Of a DNA stretch of 64,000 bases, positions 1 to 10,010 are shown piece by piece. The notes beneath the pieces are model-generated. The model saw nothing but the letters and a program-made list of their open reading frames with translations. It was not told the origin of the DNA and did no database searches. The DNA is taken from NCBI RefSeq assembly GCF_038396675.1, contig NC_088932.1, positions 23,059,501 through 23,123,500 of the forward strand, given 5' to 3'. The stretch is from Hydra vulgaris. Taxonomy: Eukaryota; Cnidaria; Hydrozoa; Anthoathecata; Hydridae. Position 1 is the stretch's first letter, and the number at the start of each line of letters is the position of its first letter. The position numbers and the translations under genes were made by a program.

Positions 1-37
1 CACTATTGATGATGTTAAAGCATATTTACACGGAAAG
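1..37 (+). CDS. possible 3' end of a coding exon cut by the window edge
   Basis: Bases 1-37 read as an open frame (one leading base, then TIDDVKAYLHGK) and end in AAG followed by GTTTGT, an acceptable splice donor. The following bases are AT-rich and stop-filled like an intron. No domain can be named from 12 residues, and the link to the exon array further right is only a guess because the splice phase differs. Confidence 0.25.
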
Positions 38-960
38 GTTTGTTTCATTAAATTAAATAGTTTACATTATAAGTTGTATATTTAAAATTAATAGGTTATA
101 TTACAATATTTGATATTACTGTAAACTCCTGCTATCTGAAACTATTGATAACTCAAACTACTAGTAGCTTGAAGTGTTATCACATTCCTGTTACTAACAC
201 TAACTCTCACTAACACTTTTCTATAAAAATCACTTGATAACTTAAACCCCCAATAAATCAAATATTTGCCAAGTTCAATTATATATGTTCTTATAGCTGG
301 AAATTCTGCTTTAAAATTCAAACTTTAGAGCAAAAATAAATAAAAATCTTAATGAAAGTGCTTAATTTTCATTCATTTAATTAAATTTGATTAATTTTCT
401 CAATATCAATTGAAAAAAGCATTGCTTCAAAACTGAGAGAAAATGACCTTTGGACATTTACTAAATGCAGAAAAAAGTTATCAATAAAAGTACTAAATGC
501 AGCTCTATGCCACACTGCAAAATCCTTTAAAAAACTATTGACTTATTGATTTATAGGACTATTATATAGGCTATTTGAAAATTAAATTGTATTTATATTA
601 TGCAGAAATGTCTTTGTGTAATTAATGTCTTTGTGTAATTAACAAAATATTAAATTTTAAGCTATAAACATATTTTTATGACTATTTTGTGTATTTCATG
701 TTGCAAAATGATTATATTTTATATAAATTTAAAGTTTATATTTGTATTGTTTGTATTTCAAATAAAATTTGAAATAAAACAAGTTTTACTTGAAAAAAAA
801 AATAATAATTTGGGCTTATAATTTGATCAGGACTGTATATATTATCTTGAGTATTTATTGGTTAAAAAAAAAAGGAGTTTTCATCAAGGTAAGATATACT
901 TTTAAATTCAATTATTCATTCATTCATTCAATATTTGTATTTTATTCTACTCTTACATAC
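38..960. other. AT-rich non-coding stretch (intron or intergenic)
   Basis: No convincing coding sequence is seen. The short open frame near 790-984 is low-complexity and has no homology I recognise. The only structure is a perfect 17-bp tandem duplication near 607-641 (units containing TGTCTTTGTGTAATTA). Confidence 0.6.
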
Positions 961-969
961 TTACTAAAT

Positions 970-987
970 GAAAGTTATTTATAAATA

Positions 988-1030
<43 letters not shown>

Positions 1031-1101
1031 AAGGGAGAGCGAGGGAGAGATAGACTCTCTATCTCTCCCTCTCTCTCTCTCTTATTTATAAATAACTTTC
1101 A
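970..1101. repeat. large inverted repeat built of (GA)n and (TC)n arms
   Basis: The left arm starts GAAAGTTATTTATAAATAAG and runs into a (GA)n tract. The right arm is a (CT)n tract followed by CTTATTTATAAATAACTTTC, the exact reverse complement of that start. The 20-bp outer arms match perfectly and the purine/pyrimidine inner arms can also pair, giving a long cruciform-capable palindrome of about 130 bp. A second (GA)n run follows at about 1102-1128. Confidence 0.85.
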
Positions 1102-1935
1102 GAGAGAGAGAGAGAGAGGGAGAGAGAAAGATAAATATGTGTAAATAACTAGTTAATATTTAAATATTTATTTAGTTAAAATATAAAAAATATTTTAACT
1201 AACCAAATATTTGTGATTACAGTTTAAAAAGTATTTTTTATTTATCTTCTTTTTTTTATTTATGCCTTAATATTCAAATTTGTATAGTTATAAATAAGTT
1301 TTGATTATGAGAAGATTTTATATGGATTAGCATTTTCAGAAGTTATTACTTCTGAAACTGCTAATTACAGAGTAATAACTTTTATTTTCTTTCGTTTTTT
1401 CAAATATTTTCCGGTTTTTATTGAGGAAACACCAGTAGATTATATTGTATTATTTTTTTATAAGTTTAACATCCAGAGTTTTATACTTATACCATATGTA
1501 TATATAATCAATACCCTTGTGTGGTTGGATGCCTTTCTGTAATCTCATTTTTGTCTTTAAATGTGACATTATGGAAGAGTTGGAGCAATATTTTACATTT
1601 TACATTATTTTTTACAACCGAGTATACAAAGTAAGTCTACTATTATGCACCTATAACGATTCCAGCTTTTTCAGAAGTTATTACATATATATAACTTATT
1701 TCTGAGTGAGTGGATAAAAATCTTAAAAACTGTATATAAAAAAAAATAGAATAATCTAGTTATATTACTGTTTTGAAAAATGGCTGAAAAGAAAATAGTT
1801 TTTAGTTTTTTTTTTTGGAAAAAAAGGTTTAGTGTTAGTTTGAAAAAATTTTCAGTGTTAAGTTTAAGTTTATTCTTTTTTTATATTGCAAAACATTTAA
1901 TTTAAGTCTTTTATTGATAACTTTTTTCGTAACAA
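1102..1935. other. AT-rich non-coding stretch
   Basis: No gene is supported. TCAGAAGTTATTACTTCTGA at about 1337-1356 is a near palindrome, and a half copy (TCAGAAGTTATTACATAT) lies near 1671. The words resemble the end of the repeated exons further right (caagttattacttctga), so this could be decayed array sequence. Confidence 0.4.
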
Positions 1936-1939
1936 AATT

Positions 1940-3410
1940 GACTCTTGCATTACTTCATGTAAACAAAAATAAATTATTTGTACCAAAACCAAGACTTTGG
2001 AAAGTTGTTATTTCCAACACAACTAGTTTAAATTATGTTTATATAAATTTTTTTAATTAGTTGTCCACTTTCAATTGAATTAACAAAGAAGTGATAAATT
2101 TATGTGATGAATAATCTTGCTTAATTTTGTTTTAGCCTAACATCTAGTAAAGAATGCAAAGAAACTTTTGAAGATTTTGTTGCAAGTTCCGCTGCTTCGC
2201 AAGTTATTAGCTCTGAAGCTCAAATTTTAAAGTATGTTTACATAAACTTTTTTAATTAGTTGTCCTCTTTCAATTAGAGTAATGAAGAAGTAATTGATTT
2301 TTGTATTTATTAATCTTCTATGATTATGTTTTAGCTTAACATCTAGTAATGAATTACAAGAAACTTTTGGAGATTTGGTTGCAAGTCCCTCTGCTTTACA
2401 AGTTATTAGCTCTGAAGCTCAAATATTAAAGTATGTTTACATAAACTTTTTTAATTAGTTGTCCTCTTTCAATTAGAGTAATGAAGAAGTAATTGATTTT
2501 TGTATTTAATAATCTTCTATGATTATGTTTTTGCTTAACATCTAGTAATGATTTACAAGAAACTTTTGGAGATTTGGTTGCAAGTCCCTCTGCTTTACAA
2601 GTTATTAGCTCTGAAGCTCAAATGTTTAAGTATGTTTACCATAAACTTTTTTAATAAGTTGTCCACTTTCAGTTAGATTAATGAAGTAGTAATAGATTTT
2701 TGTATTTAATAATCTTCTATGATTATAATCTAGCTTAACATCTAGTAATGAATTACAAGAAACTATGGGAGATTTGGTTGCAAGTCCCTCTGCTTTAAAA
2801 GTTTTTAGCTCTGAAGCTCAAATATTAAAGTATGTTTACATAAACTTTTTCAATTAGTGTTCCACTTTCAGTTAGAGTAATGAAGTAGTATTAGATTTTT
2901 GGATTGAATAATCTTGTTTGATTTTGTTTTAGCTTAACATCTAGTAATGAATTCAAAGAAACTTTGAAAGATTTGGTTCCAAGTCCAGCTGCTTCACATA
3001 TTATCAGCTCTGAAGCTCAAATTTTAAAGTATGCTTGCTTAAACATTTTTTAATTAGCTTTCAATTGAAGTAATGAAGAAGTAATACATTTTTGGATTCA
3101 ATAATCTTGTTTGATTTCGTTTTAGCTTAGCATCTAGTAATGAATATATAGAAAGTTTTGATGGTCTTATTGCAAGTCCTGCTCCTTCACAAGTTATTAC
3201 TTCTGAATCTCAAATTTTGAAGTATGTTTACATAGACATTCTTAATTAGTTGTCCACTTTCAATTGAAGTTATGAAAAAGTAATAAATTCTGTAATTAAT
3301 AATCTTTTATGATTTTGTTTTAGCTTAACATCTAGTGTAGAAAGTAGTTTTCAAGAATTTATAACACTTCCTGAAATGCCAAAAAAAATTTCTAAAGCTC
3401 CAGTTTTGAA
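1940..3410 (+). repeat. tandem array of seven duplicated exons with their introns (period about 199 bp)
   Basis: Seven head-to-tail units each hold one exon and one intron. Exons lie at 2136-2231, 2335-2430, 2534-2629, 2734-2829, 2933-3028, 3126-3221 and 3324-3410. The first six are exactly 96 bp and the last is 87 bp. All are open in one frame, start with one base and end with two, so any number can be included or skipped without a frame change. Each encodes about 32 residues of the pattern LTSSNELQETFGDLVASPSA then LQVISSEAQIL. Acceptors are TTTTAG or similar and donors GTATGT; the introns are also conserved. Copy 3 has TTG where the acceptor TAG should be. A decayed earlier unit may end near 2033. 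The product is Ser/Glu-rich and matches no domain I know; it is probably disordered. Selection for open frames is implied but not proven. Confidence 0.75.
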
Positions 3411-3580
3411 GTAAGATTAATTTAAGTTTTGAAGTAAGATTAAAGAATAAATAATATTTACAGTTTAAATTGATTTTAGTATTGGTTCTTTGTGTTTATA
3501 GTTTAGATTATTACTTGTTTGATTTAACTAGCTTGCAAAGATTTTTTATGTTTAAATATTTAGTTTCTTTTTGTTGTTAG
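3411..3580 (+). other. intron with duplicated splice donor
   Basis: The intron following the last array exon begins GTAAGATTAA. A 23-bp tandem duplication repeats the exon end plus donor (GTTTTGAAGTAAGATTAA at 3403 and 3426), giving two donor sites at 3411 and 3434. Use of the second would add an immediate in-frame stop (TTG AAG TAA). The intron ends TTGTTGTTAG at 3580. Confidence 0.5.
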
Positions 3581-3973
3581 AGATCAGTATATGAAAAACT
3601 GCCTAAAATGTAATGTATCTACTTTGGATCTTCCTAGTCATATGGAACTAGAACATAATTGGTCTATAGCAAGTAGCAAGAGTGTTGTTGGGGTTTTTAA
3701 TTTGAGAAAACCTTATAAAAAAATCTTCTCCATTAAAATTTAAAAACTATCATAAAAAAATGTCCAGTGCCTAACTGCTACAAAGTTACAAAAAACGTTG
3801 GCGACCATCTAAGGAGTAAGGCTCACAATATTCATCCTGGAAAGGAATATTATGCACTTTTAAAAAGTCCAAAGATATACAAAGGGGTAGAGATAAGTAC
3901 TGAATCTCCCAGTAAAGCTCTTGAGATTTATAAACCCACATTTTCATCATACAGTTCTGAAAATCTTGAATAA
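3581..3973 (+). pseudogene. C2H2-like zinc-finger region of the recombinase-like gene (frame-damaged)
   Basis: After the acceptor at 3579-3580 the phase agrees with the preceding exon, and the frame reads a finger-like C-x2-C...H-x4-H (CLKCNVSTLDLPSHMELEHN). A second finger-like unit, CPVPNC...HLRSKAHNIH, is read near 3762-3832 in another frame. The shifts between them fall in A-runs at about 3717-3762. Continuous reading ends at a TAA near 3971. Paired C2H2 units ahead of a tyrosine-recombinase domain are a layout I associate with Crypton-like genes of fish and cnidarians; that assignment is from memory of the family. Homopolymer errors in the sequence could also explain the breaks. Confidence 0.55.
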
Positions 3974-4005
3974 ATTAGTATTCTGTGTTTTCTACATATT
4001 AATAA

Positions 4006-4735
4006 CTTCAAATAATGACAGTTTTTTAAATAAACCAACATCTTCAATTACAGAAAAACCTCAGTATTTTAATACGGAAAATCTAACTATTCCAATTTCT
4101 ACATTGCCTCAACTAAGACCTAGAGTATCTAATGTCCCAAATTGTTTAGATGAAGATTATGATGATGTTGGCAATTATAATGATGACAATGATAATGACT
4201 CTGATTATACTTTTTCTGATACAGAGGAAATTTCAAATCAGTCATTAAAAGTTAAATTAAACTCATCGGTTGAAACTTTGCTATCTGATTTTTACAATTT
4301 TTATACAGGTCCGGATAGAGGTCATAGTTCCAGATCTCTTGAAAGGATTAGAGAGGATGTCAAAAGAATTTTACTTGCAACATAATCTGTTAATGTACTT
4401 TTTAAAAATGATACGGATATCATTAGAAATCTTTATCTTCAAAAATATTGTGTTGAGCGAAAATTAGAAGCAGGCTCAATAAAAACCTACTTAAATTCAT
4501 TAAAAGATTTTTGTTTATTTCTTTCAGCACCAAAAAACAGGCCGCCTAATCTCTCTGTTAAAGATATTTATAAAACAATTATGAACACAGAAAATTGGAA
4601 AAAAAAATATAAAGCTAAAGCTAATCTACAAAAATATAAATAAGCAGAAGATGACTATGAAATGCTTGTTACACCAGATCAAATTAAAAATATAAAAACA
4701 GCAAAAATGCATTATTTGCCAAAGAACTGCAAGAC
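4006..4735 (+). pseudogene. acidic linker and SAM-like core-binding region of the tyrosine-recombinase gene (broken)
   Basis: An open stretch to 4385 holds an acidic, Asp-rich linker (DEDYDDVGNYNDDNDNDSDY) followed by a segment ending LERIREDVKRILLAT. The frame then stops, but a shifted frame continues with VERKLEAGSIKTYLNSLKDF, the usual look of the N-terminal helical core-binding domain of tyrosine recombinases. A TAA at about 4641 interrupts it before the next block (AEDDYEMLVTPDQIKNIKTA). At least three lesions are present, so this copy looks inactive, or else there are introns I cannot place. Confidence 0.5.
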
Positions 4736-4769
4736 TGTTTAAAAATTGATAATGCTAAACCATTATCTC

Positions 4770-5617
4770 AATTTGAGTATTTTTCATATAGGGACCATAT
4801 GATTTATATTGTTCATTTTTGTGGTGCCCACAGATCTGGTGTTACTGCTCATATGAGTATAAATGAGTATGCAAGACAGAAAGTTTTAGATAATGGAATT
4901 CGAGTGGTAAGTGTTTGGGATCACAAACCGTTGCAAAGTATGGTCCAGCTCGAGTAACACTAAATCTATTAGAGTTCCAATGGTTTGAAATATTTGTTAA
5001 ATTTGTTAGACCAAAGTTGCCAACTATTAATTCAGATAAGATTTTTTTATCTTGGTCTGGAAATGAAATGTCCCCCGGAGATTTTAGTGGCAGACTAAAC
5101 TCCTTATGGGTAAAAGCTGGTATTTTTGATGGGCGCTGTATTCCTAAAAAATTATCGGCTAACATAGTTCGGAAAACAACATTGACTATGGTAAATGATG
5201 AAAGTAGTCCATTTTATAACCAGAGAGGTATTGTGGCAGCTTCCATGGCGCATAGCAAAAAAACTGCAGCTGTCCATTATGAAACCAAAAATCAGTTGGA
5301 CCATGCTGTTAAAAAAAGCGATATAATCAGAAAAAGTTTTCAATCTTCACCATCAAAACCAAGAATTGATTTTATTCCTCATTCTCCAATCAATATTAAT
5401 CAAGGAATTTTTAATACTCCTAAAAAAATATGGAGTAATGATGAGACCTCATTATTAAGTTCACTATTCCCAGAAAATCAAAACATAACATATAGCCAAG
5501 TTAGATCTTCGCTTGCTAATTCACCTTCCAATAGTTTTAATTGTTCTCCAAGACAAGTGTATGATCAATTAAAAAGCATCAAGAGAAAATGCACTGTCGC
5601 AGAAATAGACACAAAGG
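4770..5617 (+). pseudogene. tyrosine-recombinase (Crypton-like) catalytic domain plus first Myb/SANT-like domain
   Basis: The frame from about 4770 encodes QFEYFSYRDHM and then AHRSG, with the likely first catalytic Arg at 4832-4834. It continues to VSVWDHK, where Lys would be catalytic. A one-base shift near 4921-4930 moves to the frame of TVAKYGPARVTL. That frame then carries NIVRKT (box II Arg, with Asn for His) and MAHSKKTAAVHY, where His and the Tyr at 5278-5280 are nine residues apart as in tyrosine recombinases. From about 5410 a second domain, KKIWSNDETSLLSSLF...QVYDQLKSIKRK, resembles Myb/SANT. Apart from the single shift, 4915-5617 is open for over 230 codons. AAG|GTTGTT at 5617/5618 is a plausible donor in phase 0. 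Confidence 0.6.
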
Positions 5618-5732
5618 TTGTTTTGTTCAATTTTAGTTTAGTTAATTTTTAAAATTTTTAATTTAGATAATAATATATGTATATATATGGATATATATGT
5701 AAATATGTATCGATATATAGTATTTAATTTAG
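5618..5732 (+). other. predicted 115-bp intron
   Basis: GT at 5618 and AG at 5731-5732 bound a TA-rich stretch with a short (TATATG)-like run. Removing it joins two open frames in phase 0, and both sides encode Myb/SANT-like sequence. Confidence 0.55.
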
Positions 5733-5930
5733 ACAAAAAGGCATTTGAGTTATGATAGGAAAAGCTGGTCAGCAGAGCAACTAAATGATTTAAAAAACCA
5801 TGGGAAAGATCTAATTTTAGGAGGACCTCTTTCTCGAACTCGAATAGTAGATGTTCTTCAAAACACTAGTTTATTAGAAAATTTTACAGTTACCCAGATT
5901 GGAACACGTATTAACCATGAAAGAAGTTAA
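5733..5930 (+). CDS. terminal exon with second Myb/SANT-like domain
   Basis: The exon reads TKRHLSYDRKSWSAEQLNDL and ends QIGTRINHERS followed by TAA. The spaced Trp and the helical pattern resemble a Myb/SANT-like DNA-binding module and mirror the module before the intron (KKIWSNDET). It most likely forms the C-terminus of the recombinase-like protein. No poly(A) signal is obvious directly after the stop. Confidence 0.5.
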   Translation, partial: TKRHLSYDRKSWSAEQLNDLKNHGKDLILGGPLSRTRIVDVLQNTSLLENFTVTQIGTRINHERS

Positions 5931-5939
5931 AATAACATT

Positions 5940-6290
5940 TTTATAGCAGTTATGATTAGAATATATATTTTTATCAGTTTATATTTATAAATAAACTTTT
6001 TTCTAAAGTTTGAATAAAATAGAACCAACTATTCGGTAAGGTTTAAAAATATGAATCAACTGAGGTTTTGGGAATCATTAAAGAGTTGCATTAATCATAA
6101 AAATTAAATTTTTAAAATACATAAATTTTCTTGTTTTAATAAAGATTAAAGTTAAATTTTTTTTTCTCATTTTTTTGTTGGTTCTTTTTTATTTAAAGCT
6201 GCATTGCTTAATGTTGTTCGAAATGCTCTTTTTAGTTCTTGAGAATATTATGGTTTTAATATTTATGAAGTAAATAAAACATTTTATTTG
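5940..6290. other. AT-rich stretch without gene
   Basis: No open frame or repeat of note. It holds the likely 3' flank of the recombinase-like gene and ends at the (TA)n tract. Confidence 0.5.
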
Positions 6291-6291
6291 G

Positions 6292-6293
<2 letters not shown>

Positions 6294-6376
<83 letters not shown>
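6294..6376. repeat. (TA)n microsatellite
   Basis: Uninterrupted TA dinucleotides over about 80 bp. The long Ile-Tyr open frames that cross it are artefacts of the repeat. Confidence 0.95.
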
Positions 6377-6380
<4 letters not shown>

Positions 6381-6529
6381 ATATACACAAAATTATCTTG
6401 TTAGAAGTTTGTATTTGATTTTTAAAGTTAAAATATAAAAGAGGAGAGATATTTGTTTGAGTTATTATAGTTGTTAAGAATGTTTGGTAAAAATACATGA
6501 ATAATTTAATTATTTAAATACAGTATTAC

Positions 6530-6782
6530 TGTGACCTAATTGGGAAAAGGGAATTATTTTAAGATATTTCAGTCATTAGTATGTTAACAAGTATTTATGT
6601 GGTAGGTTTTACCATTAGCTCCTGTATGTATGAGGAACTCTATTATCACTGAATGAGGAAAAAAATATTGCAGACTAGCATTTTGGAATTTCGAGCCTAA
6701 TTCTAAGGGTTACAATTCGTTAATAACTACAAAAAAAAATTAATTTTTATCTAAGAGTCCCTACTTCCAAATTAGGTCACAT
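6530..6782. mobile_element. MITE-like element of about 253 bp
   Basis: The left end TGTGACCTAATTGGGAAAAG and the reverse complement of the right end, TGTGACCTAATTTGGAAGTA, form an imperfect terminal inverted repeat of about 22 bp. The interior is non-coding. No clear target duplication was found, so the superfamily is unknown. Confidence 0.55.
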
Positions 6783-6879
6783 ATTATTTAAATATCTTTA
6801 GTAGTATTTCAGTAAGTATCAGTAGTATTTCCCCCAGTTTTTGAATATTAACTATTAAAGATTTTTAATAGACTTTTCA

Positions 6880-6924
6880 ATCTTGAATAAATTAGTATTC
6901 TGTGTTTTCTACATATTAATAATA
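6880..6924. repeat. 44-bp duplicate of a segment in the recombinase-like gene
   Basis: The stretch beginning AATCTTGAATAAATTAGTAT repeats exactly the sequence at about 3962-4005, the point where the upstream coding frame is lost. Nothing else around the two copies matches. Confidence 0.7.
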
Positions 6925-7695
6925 AAAAAACTTATGTCATTCAGATATTTAGATTATGGCTATGCATGGTTCAGGAGAGCGGAGATGTTTGATAAGTTAC
7001 TTTATATCTAATTGATTATTATTATATTATTTAATGATTAAAATTTTTAAAATAGTTATCACTTAATAACCAATAAAAAATATATAATTTTAAAATATTA
7101 AAATTACTTTAAGTTGTTATTACTTAAGTTTTAAAGTATTATTTTCAATTTATTGTTTTGTATATACTTTTCTCGTTTTAGCATATAAAGAATGTTTCCA
7201 TATTCTCATAGTTTAGATGCAAATAGCTGTTATCTTAGTTTTACAATCTTGTGTTTTGTAGTTAAAATTTTTTCCTAACTTAAACTTATTTCTTAGACAG
7301 TCTCTACATGGTGAATGTTATTTGAACTGCCACATTACCTCCACATATTTTTGAACTTTTTTCGAATCTCTCGTTTTTGTTTATAGTTTACTTTTCATTA
7401 TGTCTTTTAATAACTTATCCAATTTGTCATCATTTTCGCTTCTTCAAACCATTAACCACATTCTGTATCATCACCAGGTACCACATTCCAGGTCATCACC
7501 AGGTACTACACTCCATGTTATCATCAAGTACCACATTCCAGGTCGTCACCTGACAAATATTTGTATAATATTCCATTAAACTCATCTTTATAATAATTCA
7601 TCTTGATCCTCTTTTTTACTTGCATCCTTTTTCCACAATTAAAATATTTTTGACTTCAATAAGGTTTTAAATTTTATTTATCAAATGTTGATTTT
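6925..7695. other. AT-rich stretch with a short degenerate tandem repeat
   Basis: No gene is supported. At about 7471-7551 there are three imperfect copies of a 25-30 bp unit around CAGGTACCACATTCCAGGTC / CAGGTACTACACTCCATGTT, unusually GC-rich for this window. Confidence 0.5.
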
Positions 7696-7701
7696 TTACA
7701 G

Positions 7702-7885
7702 CTGTTTTTGCATTTGCGACAACTTTAGCTAGGTATGTATTTTATTTTTAAAAATTCTCTTAATATCGCTGCCCCTAACATAGCTGTGTAAGTATGTGTG
7801 TGCATATACTTAAATCAGTTGTTGAAATGCTTACAATAATTACAGACACCTAGTGCTATCTGCAAAATGGGCAAGGAAAAATTAG
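7702..7885 (+). other. two candidate micro-exons
   Basis: Two short segments are bounded by good splice-like sites: 7702-7732 (TTTACAG before, GTATGT after, 31 bp) and 7846-7885 (ATTACAG before, GTATGT after, 40 bp). Each is open in at least one frame, but the two joined in the obvious phase end in a stop at the second exon's last codon. They could equally be chance. Confidence 0.2.
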
Positions 7886-7889
7886 GTAT

Positions 7890-8690
7890 GTTTTTATTAT
7901 TATATTTATTGTTTTGAATGACAAAACAAAAAAAAATTTATTTTAACTTTTATTTGATTTTTCTTATTGCAAAATAGAAATTTATAAGTTCTAAAGTCAA
8001 AATCTAAATCAACACATTAAAAGTCTTTAAAAAACAAGTACAATATTAAAAAAAATCATTAAAAATTATGTATATGTTTGAATTTAAAAAAATTTCAAAA
8101 AAATAAAAAATGAATACTTAGTAAATTGAGAAAGTTGAGATTTTTTTTCACCAAAAAAGAATTGTTATTGCATAAGATTTTAATTTAGTCATGGTTTAAT
8201 AATTACCAAAGTGTATTTGGTATTGGTTTTTGTAACTCAGTATACTTTGCATTACTATTTTATTAATACCTTATTTTATTTCTAGGTTGTCATGTGTACG
8301 TCATTAATAATTTGCTCAAATTCAAAGAGACGATTGCCTGATGTTTTGTTTTTATTGTTTAACCGAAAGAAATTGTTAGAAAGATTTTTTTAAAGTTGTT
8401 TTCGAATCCACTTTTAAAAAACATAAAATGTAAAAAATTTATTGACGAAGATATTTTGATTTGATGCTGTCCCTTATAATAACAACAAAATAGATAGCAG
8501 GTGGGGTATGAAATATTTTCACAATTATCGACTGGGAAGGTCAAGAAAAATTGACGTTTGCAGTATCAATTTTTAAAATAAATTAGGTTTTGTGAATTGG
8601 GCACCCTAATTTGATTTAATAGTAAAGACAAATAAGACAATTACTCTTGAATAAAATTTTTTTTTATGGGAATTTTTTTTCAGATGAAAA
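7890..8690. other. AT-rich stretch without recognisable feature
   Basis: Many A and T runs. The 61-codon antisense frame near 8359-8544 shows no domain and has ordinary intergenic composition. Confidence 0.5.
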
Positions 8691-8697
8691 TTTTTTT

Positions 8698-9388
8698 ACC
8701 GGGGCAAGATGATCTTAATAATTTTTGTTTTTTACTAAATTATTTTAAAGTATAGTAAAATTAATTTTACCTGAGTATAATTGTCATAAAATTTACAAAA
8801 AAATCATTTGCTCCTGGTAATGGGGAAAATGACTTCGGCCCGGAGGAAGAATATAATATTTATATGCCTGGGAGAAGAATATTATAGTAATAGGATCATT
8901 TCTCAATGCCACTACTCTTAGTATTTATAAAACTGGATCTATTCTTTTGTTGGAGGGTCAAAATATTCCTGTAATTTAAAACTATATATTACTCGTTGTC
9001 TTACCCTCTCCATCTTGCCTCAGGCTGCCTGCTTTAAATATATTCGTTTTCATTGCCATAAAAGAAGGCAAGTAATTAACATCTATTCATGATAGTAGGT
9101 AGTATTTAAAGTTCTTAATAAATGTTAAAGAGAAACGAAATATATTGCCTGTATCTGTAGCGGAGCTTATTTACACATGGATAAAAGGTATAACGAGGCA
9201 GTGGTAAACAACCAAAGCATCACAACTAATACTTAAAGGGCAATTTTATCTTTTCTATACCAGTTTCTATATCGTACTTTCCTAAACCAGAGACTGATAA
9301 AAGAGCTAGTAGTGTTCGATAATTATATCAAGTGAAAACTGCTATTTAAGGCATTTGTGTCTTCCCCAACTCTTTATCTTGCCCCGGT
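8698..9388. mobile_element. candidate MITE bounded by ACCGGGGCAAGAT inverted repeats
   Basis: ACCGGGGCAAGAT at 8698-8710 is the exact reverse complement of ATCTTGCCCCGGT at 9376-9388. The 691-bp span is non-coding, with further GC-rich islands such as GGTAATGGGGAAAATGAC. The match is only 13 bp and no target duplication was found. Confidence 0.35.
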
Positions 9389-9464
9389 CTTCCCTATTCA
9401 ATAAAATTATTCTCATGTATCCGATATATTTTAAAAATTACAATTATAAGCAAATTCTCTATTA

Positions 9465-9600
9465 CCGCAAGAGGTTCTAAGTTATGGAATACTTTATTCA
9501 GTGCTGTGGTCCAGCACCCCAAAACTTCTTATTAGAGCTCAAAGTTTTTAAAAAGAAGTATCTTGTAAACAAAACTATCTTGTAAACTATCTTGTAGACA
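9465..9600 (+). pseudogene. 3' coding end of a LINE reverse transcriptase ORF
   Basis: The frame reads TRGSKLWNTLFSAVVQHPKT..., the (R)G-x-LWN motif seen at the C-terminus of LINE ORF2 proteins (compare NRGPKLWNTIL at about 11010-11040 in this window). Nothing upstream continues the ORF, so it is a short fragment. The flank 9560-9625 repeats ATCTTGTAAAC three times. Confidence 0.5.
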
Positions 9601-10010
9601 AATTTTGTAGAACTATCTTGTAAACAAAAAAAATGATAATCTTAACTGTACTTTTCTATACTTATTTATAAGAAATACAGTAGTTTTAGTTTTTTACATT
9701 TTGACCCAATAAGAGACACTTTACAATGGAAGCACCTTTCAACTTAGTGGCATAGTGATAAGACACATGAACGGGTTAGTACAAAAACACCATATGTCAC
9801 TTTTGTAAAATATATTAGTCAAGTACCGAATTATGTTATCTGAGGTTAAATACAAGTTCCCTTGAAAAATCACAAATACACCTTTCAGCATGCGCTGGAC
9901 TGCAAGCTTGAATTACGGTTGATTTTAGAAACACCTTAAGAATCTGACTTGTAGTGTTTTTTGTAGAATAAACAAAAGTTAGTTATTTTGATATATTTCG
10001 TTTTTAAAAT

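Noticed and set aside
4842..5343. Antisense frames across the recombinase domain
   Set aside because: Shadows of the sense coding frame, without motifs.
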